Shown here one piece after another: positions 1 to 7,054 of a DNA stretch of 7,904 nucleotides. How positions within the stretch are numbered: position 1 is the first letter of the stretch; each line of letters opens with the position of its first letter. Under the pieces are notes generated by a model. The model did not search any database. It was not told the origin of the DNA and saw only the letters and a list, made by a program, of their open reading frames with translations. The position numbers and the translations under genes are program-made. Source of the DNA: MWDT01 sp035506315 (GTDB taxonomy: Bacteria; Verrucomicrobiota; Verrucomicrobiia; Opitutales; Opitutaceae); NCBI GenBank assembly GCA_035506315.1, contig DATJPQ010000277.1, positions 1-7,904 of the forward strand, in the 5' to 3' direction.

Positions 1-89
1 AGTTCAAGAAACGCGTTCCCTCGGCCATCGGGTTGATTCGCACCGGTGACACCACGCAGTACGCCAACCTGATTTTGGTCAGCGGGTGA
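1..89 (+). CDS. RbsD/FucU-family sugar mutarotase, C-terminal end only
   Basis: Only the last 28 residues and the TGA stop are inside the window; codons are read from base 3. The tail reads with IRTG, then YANLIL, then a terminal SG. This matches the conserved C-terminus of the RbsD/FucU family, whose members interconvert pyranose and furanose or anomeric forms of ribose or fucose in the cytoplasm. The YAN-x-IL motif contains the tyrosine and asparagine that contribute to the sugar site in RbsD. The tail resembles RbsD (IRSGE...YANIIL in E. coli) more than FucU (ITGE...YGNILL), but with so little sequence the substrate cannot be assigned. No terminator is visible before the next gene. Confidence 0.72.
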   Translation, partial: FKKRVPSAIGLIRTGDTTQYANLILVSG

Positions 90-142
90 TCCTGGCCTGA
101 TAGGGTGGTCCGCCCTCGACACCGGGGGAATCGGATAATGCT

Positions 143-170
143 TTGGCTAAATCGGATTTCGGGCTATACT
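143..170 (+). promoter_or_regulatory. Possible sigma70-type promoter of the HD-CHAD gene
   Basis: A -35-like TTGGCT (143-148) and a -10-like TATACT (165-170) are separated by 16 bases. They match the consensus hexamers at 4 of 6 and 5 of 6 positions. The predicted transcription start would be near 177, only about nine bases before the ATG at 186. It would therefore produce a nearly leaderless mRNA if that start is used. It lies inside the reading frame if translation starts at 105 or 138. In such GC-rich DNA this is a sequence match only. Confidence 0.35.
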
Positions 171-186
171 TGGCTGATACCAGCCA
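171..186 (+). promoter_or_regulatory. Six-base-pair hairpin abutting a candidate start codon
   Basis: TGGCTG (171-176) and CAGCCA (181-186) are perfect inverted repeats around the loop ATAC. The last paired base is the A of the ATG at 186. The position, between the putative -10 box and the start codon, would suit an operator half-site pair or a start-masking mRNA hairpin. If transcription begins near 177, only half of it would be in the RNA, which favours a DNA site or chance. Confidence 0.25.
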
Positions 187-1715
187 TGTCATTTGCCTCG
201 CAACCTTCCGATCAGAAGGTAAAGCCGGAGTCATTGTCCCGAAATCTCCGGGGCCGGAGTTCGGTGGCGGAGTTGGGCGCAATATATCGCGTGGAAGGTG
301 CTCACACGGACCAGGTCGCCGCCCTGGCCCTGGCGCTGTTCGACGCCACGCACCGGCTGGTCGCGGCGCCGGCGGACGACCGTCCGTTGTTGGACGCGGC
401 ATGCCGGCTGCACGATCTCGGCTATGGCGTGGACCCTCGACACCATGCGCGAATCGGGCAGGAAATCGTGCTCCGGGAGGGACTCGCGGGTTTCACCCCC
501 GCGCAACGGCGCGACATCGCCGCCGCCATCTGGCTGCATTCGCCCCAGAGCCGGAACCGGTCGGCGCATTCGCCGGCCGGCCGCCCGCTGGAATCGCTCC
601 GCGCTCTGCGCCTGGCCGCCTATCTGCGGATCGCCGACGGGCTGGATTACTGCCACCTGCGGGAGGCTACCATCGTCGGAGTCGTACCGCGCGACGGCGG
701 TGTACGGGTCCGGGTCCGTTGCGGCCTGTTTCCGTCGAGCGTTAAGATCGCCGCCCGGCGGTCGGACTTGTGGCGCGATGTATTTTCCCAGGATCTCCGG
801 TGGGTTTTGGTCGGGGGTCGGTCGCGCCGCGCGGCGGGGCTGTTGACCCGGGGAATGGGCGCCCGCGAGGCGGTGCGGCGGCTGCTGTTCGTGCACTACC
901 GCACCATCGTCATGAATCTGGAAGGAGCGTTGCGGTATGAGAACGACGAGGCCCTGCACGAGATTCGTATCGCGATTCGCAAAGCGCGCACCGTATTGCG
1001 CGGGTTCCGCAGGTCGATCGCGCTTGCTTCCGCGCGCCGGCTCGACAGCGATCTGCGTCGCCTCAACCGCGCGCTCGGCCTGGCGCGCGATCTCGATGTC
1101 TGGATCGCTTTTCTCACGAACGGCCCGGTCAGATTGCGGTTGGCCGGCAATCGCAACTGGCAAAAGTTCACCAGCCATCAGCAGGCCTTGCGGCGGCTGC
1201 AGCAGGCCACGGTGCGCCGCCATCTCAGCGGCTCGGCCTTCACTTCGCTCCGCACCCGGTTCGGCCGGTTGCTCCGGATCGAGTTGCCGCGGGAGATCGG
1301 GCGGGTGCCGGCGGTTCCGATCGAGTCGCTCGCCGGGAGCGTGCTGGCGAAACAGCTGCGCCGGGCGATGCGTCTGGCGGAGCTGCGGCACGCCCGGTCA
1401 CCCGAAAAACTGCACCGGTTGCGCATCGCGTTGCGGCGGGTCCGTTATCTCAGCCTTTGTTTCCGCCCGGTGCTCGGGCCGGCCATCGACCGGCTGCGCA
1501 ACCGCACCCATGCGGTCGAACGGGTCCTGGGCGACATCCGCGACACGTCGCTGACGTTGGCGCGGATTCAGCACGAGGGGCCGACTCCGCCCCGGCTGCT
1601 GATGTCGCAGCTGAAGCGCAGTCACCAGAGTGCCGTGGCGAAGCTCGCGAGAGTCTGGCCGCGGTTGGAGAATCCGGCGCTCCTGCTCCGGGTGCGCCGC
1701 GCCCTGGAACGTTAG
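186..1715 (+). CDS. Ppx/GppA-type HD domain fused to CHAD domain (possible polyphosphate-binding protein)
   Basis: From ATG 186 the product has 509 residues. Residues about 34-185 resemble the HD-fold C-terminal part of Ppx/GppA exopolyphosphatases: His40, the LHDLGY motif with His76-Asp77, His86-His87, WLHS with His118, and the RIADGLDYCH segment. The actin-like catalytic domain normally preceding this region is absent, so it should not be a classical exopolyphosphatase. Residues about 226-509 form a CHAD domain. This helical domain is rich in Arg and Lys and has the two expected His-centred helices, LHEIRIAIRKAR (His258) and LHRLRIALRRVR (His410), plus LARDLDVW near 299. CHAD domains bind polyphosphate through these basic faces. 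No signal peptide or membrane segment follows ATG 186. Alternative starts are GTG 105 and ATG 138; the latter has GGGGGA eight bases upstream. I prefer 186 because the HD domain still has ample lead-in and the putative promoter lies just upstream, but the choice is uncertain. Enzymatic activity is unknown. Confidence 0.87.
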   Translation: MSFASQPSDQKVKPESLSRNLRGRSSVAELGAIYRVEGAHTDQVAALALALFDATHRLVAAPADDRPLLDAACRLHDLGYGVDPRHHARIGQEIVLREGLAGFTPAQRRDIAAAIWLHSPQSRNRSAHSPAGRPLESLRALRLAAYLRIADGLDYCHLREATIVGVVPRDGGVRVRVRCGLFPSSVKIAARRSDLWRDVFSQDLRWVLVGGRSRRAAGLLTRGMGAREAVRRLLFVHYRTIVMNLEGALRYENDEALHEIRIAIRKARTVLRGFRRSIALASARRLDSDLRRLNRALGLARDLDVWIAFLTNGPVRLRLAGNRNWQKFTSHQQALRRLQQATVRRHLSGSAFTSLRTRFGRLLRIELPREIGRVPAVPIESLAGSVLAKQLRRAMRLAELRHARSPEKLHRLRIALRRVRYLSLCFRPVLGPAIDRLRNRTHAVERVLGDIRDTSLTLARIQHEGPTPPRLLMSQLKRSHQSAVAKLARVWPRLENPALLLRVRRALER

Positions 1716-1722
1716 CCCGCAT

Positions 1723-1744
1723 CTTTCCGGCCGCGGCCGGAAAG
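1723..1744. terminator. Perfect 22-base palindrome after the HD-CHAD gene, possible terminator
   Basis: CTTTCCGGCC, GC, GGCCGGAAAG is a perfect palindrome starting eight bases after the TAG stop. As RNA it would form a stem of up to about nine pairs with a tight loop. A run of four T follows six bases later (AATTTT, 1751-1756), so it is a plausible but not canonical intrinsic terminator of the HD-CHAD gene. Its perfect symmetry would also fit a dimeric protein site. Confidence 0.45.
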
Positions 1745-1768
1745 CGAACGAATTTTGGAAAAGGCCGG

Positions 1769-1835
1769 CCACGGATTTCACCCATGAGCACGGATCATCG
1801 GACCGTCCGTCCGTGAGCATCCGTGCGATCCGAGG
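1769..1835. repeat. Imperfect long inverted repeat built from CACGGAT/ATCCGTG units
   Basis: The left arm (1769-1795) begins CCACGGATTTCAC and ends GAGCACGGAT. The right arm (1809-1835) carries CCGTGAGCATCCGTG and ends ATCCGAGG. Compared with the reverse complement of the right arm, 19 of 27 positions match; the central 13 bases are unpaired. The arms are made of the short motif CACGGAT repeated about every 10-15 bases in inverted orientation. This looks like a degenerate member of a dispersed intergenic palindrome family. The rest of this gap (1836-1985) shows no gene or convincing promoter, only GAAGG at 1972-1976, nine bases before the next start. Confidence 0.6.
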
Positions 1836-1985
1836 TAAATCCGTCGGATGACTCCGTTCCGGAATTCCGCACGATCGCGGACCGTTGCGTTACGATCACG
1901 TGGCGTGCCGGTGATTTTTGGGTGACGGCGCCGCTTTGCTTTTGCGTCGGATATTTCCGGACGAAGACCGTGAAGGCCGCAAAAT

Positions 1986-3107
1986 ATGATGCCCTCACTG
2001 ACGTTTTCCCCCGTCCAATCATGGTGGGTGCAGCTGGACCGCTTTACGGCGCCCCCGGCCATCCGCACGCTTCTGCGTACCGCCAGCCACCAACTGCGGC
2101 CGGCGCCCTCCGTCCCGCCCTTCGTACCCACCATCTGCCAGCGGCAGGATGCCGTGCTGGCCGGCGGGCAGGCGGGGCCCCACCAACTGGCGACGATCAT
2201 CCGCGACTTCAGCCGGGGGCCGGTGCCGACCATCGTGCTCGGCGGTTTCGTGCCGGACGCGAGCGAGGCGGTGTTCCTGATGCGCGACTACCTGCGGCGA
2301 CAAGGCAGTCTCTACTGCGTGAATTATCCGCGGCACGGTTTTCACCTGGAGCTGCTGTTCGCCCAGCTCGACGATCTGGTCGAGGAACTCGCGTTGCGCT
2401 ACGGCCAGGCGCCGGTGATCTTCGCCGTGAGCTTCGGCGCGGGCCTGCTGCTCGAGTGGCTGCGACGGCATCGTGTGGACGGCGGTTCGCCGGCGTTGCG
2501 CGGCGTGGTGCTGATCAGCCCGGTGGCCTGCGTCGAGGATCTGCTGCCGGAGGCCGGCGCCAAGCCCACGACGTTGCTGGGCCGCGCGATCAAGCCCTAC
2601 CTGGAGGCCGGCGGCGCGGTCGATCCGCGGCTGGTCGATAAATCGCGGGCGATCTTTTCCAAGATGTTCGAGGCCGGGGCGCAGAATCGCTCGGCCCTCA
2701 AGGGGCTGATGACGGCGGGCGAACTGCAGCAACTGCGCTCCGCCGTGTTGGGGACGATCCAGGGAATCGATTTCGCCGGTGCGTGCGAACGCGTGCAATC
2801 GCTGAAACGGATGGTGCCGCCCAGCGCCTATTTTCAGCTGGAGGTGCTGCCGTTGTGCGAGGCACCCACGCTCGTTCTCTACTCGGAAAAGGAGGAAGCC
2901 GTGATCGCCGAGGGCTCGCCCACGCGACGGGCCTTCGCCGCGGCGCACCGCGCATACTTTCCGCGGAGCGATTGCCGGATGGTGTGCAACCAGAAGGGCG
3001 CGCCGGTGCAGCATGCCTCGTTGATTTTTCACTGCACCAACTTCCTGCCGGTCCTGGCCGGGTTTTACCGCCGGATCCGGACCCAGCGCGAGCGACTGGC
3101 GGCGTGA
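1986..3107 (+). CDS. Alpha/beta-hydrolase fold protein, substrate unknown
   Basis: The product has 373 residues. The alpha/beta hydrolase pattern is visible in order: a strand and oxyanion-type loop TIVLGGFVPDA (82-92); a second strand YCVNYPRHG (110-118); the nucleophile elbow FAVSFGAG with Ser149; a strand VVLISPV (174-180); a late strand TLVLYSEKEE (295-304) that could carry the acid residue as Glu303 or Glu304; and a terminal VQHASL with His343. The elbow is A-x-S-x-G rather than G-x-S-x-G. A helical cap-like region fills about 183-285. The roughly 80-residue N-terminal region before the core is not recognised. I see no signal peptide or membrane span, so it is probably cytosolic. An esterase, thioesterase or amidase is possible, but no specific family is assignable. 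Start ATG 1986 has a weak GAAGG ribosome-binding sequence; an ATG directly follows at 1989. The GH3 ligase is the next gene, 155 bases away, across an inverted repeat. Confidence 0.83.
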   Translation: MMPSLTFSPVQSWWVQLDRFTAPPAIRTLLRTASHQLRPAPSVPPFVPTICQRQDAVLAGGQAGPHQLATIIRDFSRGPVPTIVLGGFVPDASEAVFLMRDYLRRQGSLYCVNYPRHGFHLELLFAQLDDLVEELALRYGQAPVIFAVSFGAGLLLEWLRRHRVDGGSPALRGVVLISPVACVEDLLPEAGAKPTTLLGRAIKPYLEAGGAVDPRLVDKSRAIFSKMFEAGAQNRSALKGLMTAGELQQLRSAVLGTIQGIDFAGACERVQSLKRMVPPSAYFQLEVLPLCEAPTLVLYSEKEEAVIAEGSPTRRAFAAAHRAYFPRSDCRMVCNQKGAPVQHASLIFHCTNFLPVLAGFYRRIRTQRERLAA

Positions 3108-3155
3108 GCCATGATCCGGGCTTGCATGCTGCCGGGTACGGAGAAAATTCTGAAA

Positions 3156-3230
3156 GGTGGAGCGCGTTGCCCCCAACGCGCTGGATTGTGCACGGCGTCC
3201 GGAAGCGCGTTGGGGTCAACGCGCTCCACC
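3156..3230. repeat. REPIN-like nested palindrome between the hydrolase and GH3 genes
   Basis: Two inverted copies of one unit face each other. The outer arms GGTGGAGCGCGTTG (3156-3169) and CAACGCGCTCCACC (3217-3230) pair perfectly over 14 bases. After one C/T mismatch, the inner arms CCCCAACGCGCT (3171-3182) and AGCGCGTTGGGG (3204-3215) pair perfectly over 12. The loop is 3183-3203. Each half is also a hairpin alone: AGCGCGTT and AACGCGCT with a six-base loop, at 3161-3182 and 3204-3225. This two-level symmetry is the defining layout of REPIN elements, which are pairs of inverted REP sequences moved by RAYT transposases. No transposase is in this window. It has no T run on either strand, so it is not a typical intrinsic terminator, though such a stem could stabilise or separate transcripts. 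Confidence 0.75.
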
Positions 3231-3262
3231 CCGGAAAGTCTCGTCCCTTCTGGGACCTTCCC

Positions 3263-4858
3263 ATGACCACGCCCCGCGATTTCCTGATCAAGGCCGCCGC
3301 CACAGGACTTACGGCGCGCGTCCGCCGGCGGTTGCGACGGAGCGGGGCGGGACATGACGAACAGCATGAGGTGTTCGCGCAGCTCATGCCGCGGCTCGCC
3401 GCCACGAAGGGTGGACGCGCCGCGGGCCTCGAAGCCGGGATGAATTACACGCAGTTCCAGCGCCGTGTGCCCCTGCGCACCTACGAGGATTTCGCGCCGG
3501 ACATCGAGCGGATGAAGCGTGGCGAGCCGGATGTGCTCTGGCCCGGGCGCTGCACCTATTTCGCCGTGTCGTCCGGCACGACGGCCGGTCGCACGAAATA
3601 CCTGCCGGTGACGCCGGAATTGCTGAAGCATTTCCGGCGCGCCGGGCTGGATTCGCTCTTTTACTACACGGCGCGCACCGGGCGGGCGGATGTGTTTCTG
3701 GGCCGGCATCTGTTCCTGGGCGGTTCGTCGGCCCTGACGCCGGTGCCGGAGCGCGCCGGCGCGGAGCCGGCGTATGCGGGCGATTTGAGCGGCATCACCG
3801 CGCGCCATCTGCCGCGCTGGGTGGAAAAGATCCTGTACGAGCCGGGGCGCGAGATCGCCCGGATGAGCGACTGGCCGGCCAAGGTCGCGGCGATTGCCGG
3901 GCGGACCTGGTCGCGCGATATCACCCTGCTGGCGGGAATTCCAAGCTGGGTGCTCGTGCTGGCCGAGGCGTTGCGGTTCCGGGCCGCCAGCGCCGGCCGG
4001 ACCATCCGCCACCTGCAGGAATTGTGGCCCAATCTGCAGTGCTTCGTGCACGGCGGCGTGCCGGTCGGGCCGTTTCTCGGGGAACTGCGCGGGGCGTTGG
4101 GACCGACGGTGAACTTCCACGAGGTTTACCCGGCGTCCGAGGGTTTCATCGCCACCCAGGACACTGACAGCACGGCCGGCCTGCGCCTGATGACCGGGGT
4201 CGGACTGTTCTACGAATTCCTGCCCCTGGCACGGTACGACGAGGCGGCGCGGGATCGCCTGGGCCCGGCGGCGGTGCCGCTCGAGGGCGTGAAGCCGGAC
4301 ATCGACTACGTGCTGTTGCTGACGACACCGGCCGGGCTCTGCCGTTATGTGATCGGCGACGTGGTGCGCTTCGTTTCGACCGGCGTGCCGCGGCTCGTGT
4401 ACGCGGGACGGACCAAGTTGCAACTGAGCGCCTTTGGCGAGCACGTGATCGAGAAGGAACTGACCGAGGCGTTGCAGACGGTGAGCCAGCGCCACGGGTG
4501 GACCGTGGCGAATTTTCATGTGGCGCCGATGTTTGTCGACTCGGCCGCGGGGGCGAGACGCGGGCGGCACGAATGGTGGATCGAGTTGAAGCCCGCCACC
4601 GGAAACGGCGCCAATAGCGGGACGGTTGCGGTCGAACTCGATCGCGAGGTGGCGCTCCGCAACGACGATTACGAGGCGAAACGCCAGGGCGGCGGGCTGG
4701 AGACGCCGCGGCTGCAATTCGTGGCGCCGGGCACATTCGAGCGCTGGATGCGCGAGCACGGCAAGTGGGGAGGGCAGAGCAAGATGCCACGCTGCCGCAG
4801 CGACCGGTCCGTGGCGGATGCCCTGCGGGCGCTGGCGGCCGAGCTTGGAGAAATTTAA
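3263..4858 (+). CDS. GH3-family ATP-dependent acyl-amide synthetase
   Basis: The 531-residue product matches the GH3 branch of the adenylate-forming (ANL) superfamily across its full usual length. The nucleotide-binding motif is SSGTTAGRTK at 103-112. The second motif, NFHEVYPASEGF (284-295), corresponds to the adenylate-contacting YxxxEG. The third, RYVIGDVVRF (361-370), is the YRxGD-type motif, followed by GRTKLQLSAFGEHV (382-395) at the hinge. The C-terminal GKWGGQSKMPR (500-510) is also typical of the family. In plants GH3 enzymes adenylate jasmonate, indole-acetate or benzoates and conjugate them to amino acids. Substrates of bacterial relatives are largely undefined, so only the reaction type is proposed. 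It appears cytosolic. ATG 3263 was chosen because the conserved N-terminal helix begins there and GGGA lies seven bases upstream; the frame stays open far upstream, through the REPIN and into the hydrolase gene, which is not credible coding. Confidence 0.93.
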   Translation: MTTPRDFLIKAAATGLTARVRRRLRRSGAGHDEQHEVFAQLMPRLAATKGGRAAGLEAGMNYTQFQRRVPLRTYEDFAPDIERMKRGEPDVLWPGRCTYFAVSSGTTAGRTKYLPVTPELLKHFRRAGLDSLFYYTARTGRADVFLGRHLFLGGSSALTPVPERAGAEPAYAGDLSGITARHLPRWVEKILYEPGREIARMSDWPAKVAAIAGRTWSRDITLLAGIPSWVLVLAEALRFRAASAGRTIRHLQELWPNLQCFVHGGVPVGPFLGELRGALGPTVNFHEVYPASEGFIATQDTDSTAGLRLMTGVGLFYEFLPLARYDEAARDRLGPAAVPLEGVKPDIDYVLLLTTPAGLCRYVIGDVVRFVSTGVPRLVYAGRTKLQLSAFGEHVIEKELTEALQTVSQRHGWTVANFHVAPMFVDSAAGARRGRHEWWIELKPATGNGANSGTVAVELDREVALRNDDYEAKRQGGGLETPRLQFVAPGTFERWMREHGKWGGQSKMPRCRSDRSVADALRALAAELGEI

Positions 4859-4923
4859 CGCAGATGTAACCCCGGCGGTTTGGCAGAGGGAGTGGTGCGG
4901 CCCCACACTCGCAACCTCCCCGC

Positions 4924-6993
4924 ATGGAAAACGCCGTCGCCGATATCGACCAAACAGGGGCGGAACGCCCGCCCAGCCTGGAGCAGAAGATTCTGGCGCG
5001 CCAGCTGGAGTCGGTGGCGGCCGAGGAAGTGGCGCTCGACTCGCTGATCTACCAAGGGGATTCCGTGCCGTACGATTTGCCGTTGGAAGATGTGCAGCGG
5101 GTGTTTCGCGGCCAGGCGGCGGATTTCCTCGCACTCGTACGACAGGACCGGGTGACGGGGTTGTGCTCCCGCGGGCGCCTGGGCCGGCTGCTCGGATCGC
5201 GGTACGGTTTCTCGCTATACAGCCAGGGGCCGGCGCACCTGGCCCAGGTGGAGCATCCGCTCGTCTTCGAGCAGGGTACGCCGCTGCGGGCGGTGCTGGC
5301 CGGCGCGCTGGCACGGCACGGTGAGGAATTTCACGAGGATGTCGTGCTGGTGGACCGGGAGCACCGGTTGCTGGGCCTGATCTCGGCAGAGGCGCTGGCG
5401 CACGTGCAGACACGGCTGGTGGCGGAGCAGGTCGAAAAACTCCGGCGTCAAAATCTCGAACTGATCCAGGCCAACGACGCCTCGCGCCGGTCCCAAGGAC
5501 TGTGGCAGGGACTGTTCGAAAGCCATTTGTTGGGCGTGGCCCTGCTTGACCCGCGAGGTCGGATCCAGGTGCACAACCTGCGGTGCGCCGAGCTGCTCAA
5601 CCTGGAACCCGGCCAGCCGGACGGGCTGGACATCAGCGCGTTGGTGCCGGAACGGGAGCGCCCGGCGATGGCCGAATTGCTCGCGCGGCACGTGGCGGCG
5701 TCGCCGGTCCTGCGCGACCAGACGTTGATGGTGCCCGGGCGCGGTCTGCGGTCCTTCCGGTTCGCGGCGGAGTGGATTGCCGAGACCGGGCAGGTTTGCG
5801 TGTGCCTGGACGACGTGACGGAGCAGCGCGCACTGGAGGGCCGGATGAAACAGCGCGAAAAACAGATGCTGTTCGAGACCCTGGTTGCCGGCATTGCGCA
5901 CGAGTTGAACAACAAGCTTACGCCCGTGCTCGGGTTTGCCGAATTGCTCGGCGTCTGCACCGACCCCCTCGCGCGCCAGAGCTACACGAAATGCATCAGC
6001 AAGAGCGTGATGGAGGCGGCCACGATCATCCGCCAGTTGCTGCAGCTTTCCCGGCCGGAAAACACGTGCAGGCAGGCGATCGATTTGCGCGAGGTCGTGA
6101 ACGAATCGTTGATCATGCTGAAATTCCTGGCGCGGGAGTGCGGGGCGGAGATAAGCACCAAACTGCCGGCGGAGCCGGTTTTCATCCAGGCCGACTCGGC
6201 GCAGATCAAGCAGGTGATCATCAATCTGGCGATCAATGCACTGCATGCGATGGAGCCGGTCGCGGACCCGCGCCTCGAAATTGCGGTGGGGCGGGGAGAC
6301 GGCTGCGGACTGATCACCGTCACCGACAATGGCGTGGGCATCGCGCCGGAGATCATCGGCCGGATTTTCGACCCGTTCTTCACGACCAAGAGCCCGGACC
6401 GCGGCTCGGGGCTCGGCCTGAGCGTCTGCCTTGGCATCGTGCGGCAACACGACGGTGCGATCACCGTGGAGAGTGAACCCGGCAAGGGCGCGTGCTTCGC
6501 GGTGACATTTCCCCTGGCAGTCGAGGGCAGGGCGTTGGTCGCACGGGTGGCGGAGGAAATGCCGGTGGCGGAAAAAACGCCGGCAGCGGCCCGGTCAGCG
6601 GAGCCGGCGCGCTTCTGGCGCGTGCTCGTGGTGGAGGACGAGGAAGGTGTGCGCATGCTCCTGCGGGAACTGCTGGTGATGCGGTTCAACTGCCAGGTCG
6701 ACACCGCGGGCGACGGCGCCCAGGCGCTCGGTCTCGCCGGCGCCGGCCGGTACGATCTCATCGTCTCCGATATCCGGATGCCGGAGATGAGCGGCACGGA
6801 GTTTTACCGGCGCTTGCGCGAAGTACGGCCGGAGCTGGCCGGGCACTTTGTGTTTGTAACCGGCCACGCCGGCGAACGCGAGTTGGAGGAGGAAATCGCC
6901 CGCTGGAATGTGCCGCTGGTCAAGAAACCGTTCTCGATGGCGCGCCTTGCGGACGTTTGCCAGCCGTTCCTCACCCGACCGACCGCCGCCTAG
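4924..6993 (+). CDS. Cytosolic hybrid histidine kinase: CBS-like pair, PAS, HisKA, HATPase, REC
   Basis: The 689-residue protein has no membrane segment. Residues about 45-165 look like a pair of CBS-type modules: LVRQDRVTGLCSRGRLG, then SRYGFSLYSQGP, then VLVDREHRLLGLIS. Such modules often bind adenine nucleotides. A short charged coil (about 166-190) leads to a PAS-like domain (about 191-300: GVALLDPRGRIQVHN). HisKA carries the phosphorylatable His326 in AGIAHELNNKLTPVLGF. HATPase has the N box NLAINALHAM (434-443), G1 DNGVG (468-472), FDPFFTTK and G2 GSGLGL (494-499). After a Pro/Ala/Glu-rich linker (about 535-562), a receiver domain has Glu571-Asp572, the acceptor Asp616 in SDIRMP, Thr646 and Lys668. 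All catalytic residues are therefore present. No HPt protein or output regulator lies nearby. The start is 65 bases after the GH3 stop without a clear Shine-Dalgarno sequence. The DUF47 gene follows after 61 bases, suggesting a shared transcript. The signal sensed is unknown. Confidence 0.92.
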   Translation: MENAVADIDQTGAERPPSLEQKILARQLESVAAEEVALDSLIYQGDSVPYDLPLEDVQRVFRGQAADFLALVRQDRVTGLCSRGRLGRLLGSRYGFSLYSQGPAHLAQVEHPLVFEQGTPLRAVLAGALARHGEEFHEDVVLVDREHRLLGLISAEALAHVQTRLVAEQVEKLRRQNLELIQANDASRRSQGLWQGLFESHLLGVALLDPRGRIQVHNLRCAELLNLEPGQPDGLDISALVPERERPAMAELLARHVAASPVLRDQTLMVPGRGLRSFRFAAEWIAETGQVCVCLDDVTEQRALEGRMKQREKQMLFETLVAGIAHELNNKLTPVLGFAELLGVCTDPLARQSYTKCISKSVMEAATIIRQLLQLSRPENTCRQAIDLREVVNESLIMLKFLARECGAEISTKLPAEPVFIQADSAQIKQVIINLAINALHAMEPVADPRLEIAVGRGDGCGLITVTDNGVGIAPEIIGRIFDPFFTTKSPDRGSGLGLSVCLGIVRQHDGAITVESEPGKGACFAVTFPLAVEGRALVARVAEEMPVAEKTPAAARSAEPARFWRVLVVEDEEGVRMLLRELLVMRFNCQVDTAGDGAQALGLAGAGRYDLIVSDIRMPEMSGTEFYRRLREVRPELAGHFVFVTGHAGERELEEEIARWNVPLVKKPFSMARLADVCQPFLTRPTAA

Positions 6994-7054
6994 CGGACCG
7001 CGGCCAGCGCTTGCTGTCTCCGATCCTATTCCCAACTCCGATCATCATCCCGCC

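Noticed and set aside
1930..1984. Possible second degenerate inverted repeat (TTTGC...GCAAA) just before the hydrolase start.
   Set aside because: Only about five bases pair at the ends and the interior does not align, so it is not distinguishable from chance.
1823..2641. Open + strand frame overlapping the start of the hydrolase gene.
   Set aside because: It becomes Arg/Gly/Ala-rich over the hydrolase region and has no motifs, whereas the frame from 1986 carries a coherent hydrolase pattern.
2019..3176. Long - strand open frame opposite the alpha/beta hydrolase.
   Set aside because: The + strand shows the hydrolase Ser elbow and terminal His; the antisense translation is rich in His, Gln and Arg and has no domain signature.
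3111..3266. A 51-codon frame (ATG 3111 to TGA 3264-3266) whose stop overlaps the GH3 start as ATGA, suggesting translational coupling.
   Set aside because: It is read straight through the REPIN-like palindrome, has no ribosome-binding sequence and no protein-like composition. The overlap is probably chance.
4890..4910. Small dyad GAGTG/CACTC in the gap before the hybrid kinase as an operator.
   Set aside because: Five pairs with an 11-base loop in GC-rich DNA is weak, and no promoter boxes lie nearby.
3065..5413. A very long open frame on the - strand opposite the hydrolase end, the GH3 gene and the kinase start.
   Set aside because: Its translation is Pro/Arg/Ala-rich with no recognisable domain, and the opposite strand encodes well-conserved GH3 and kinase motifs. 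It is a by-product of high GC content.
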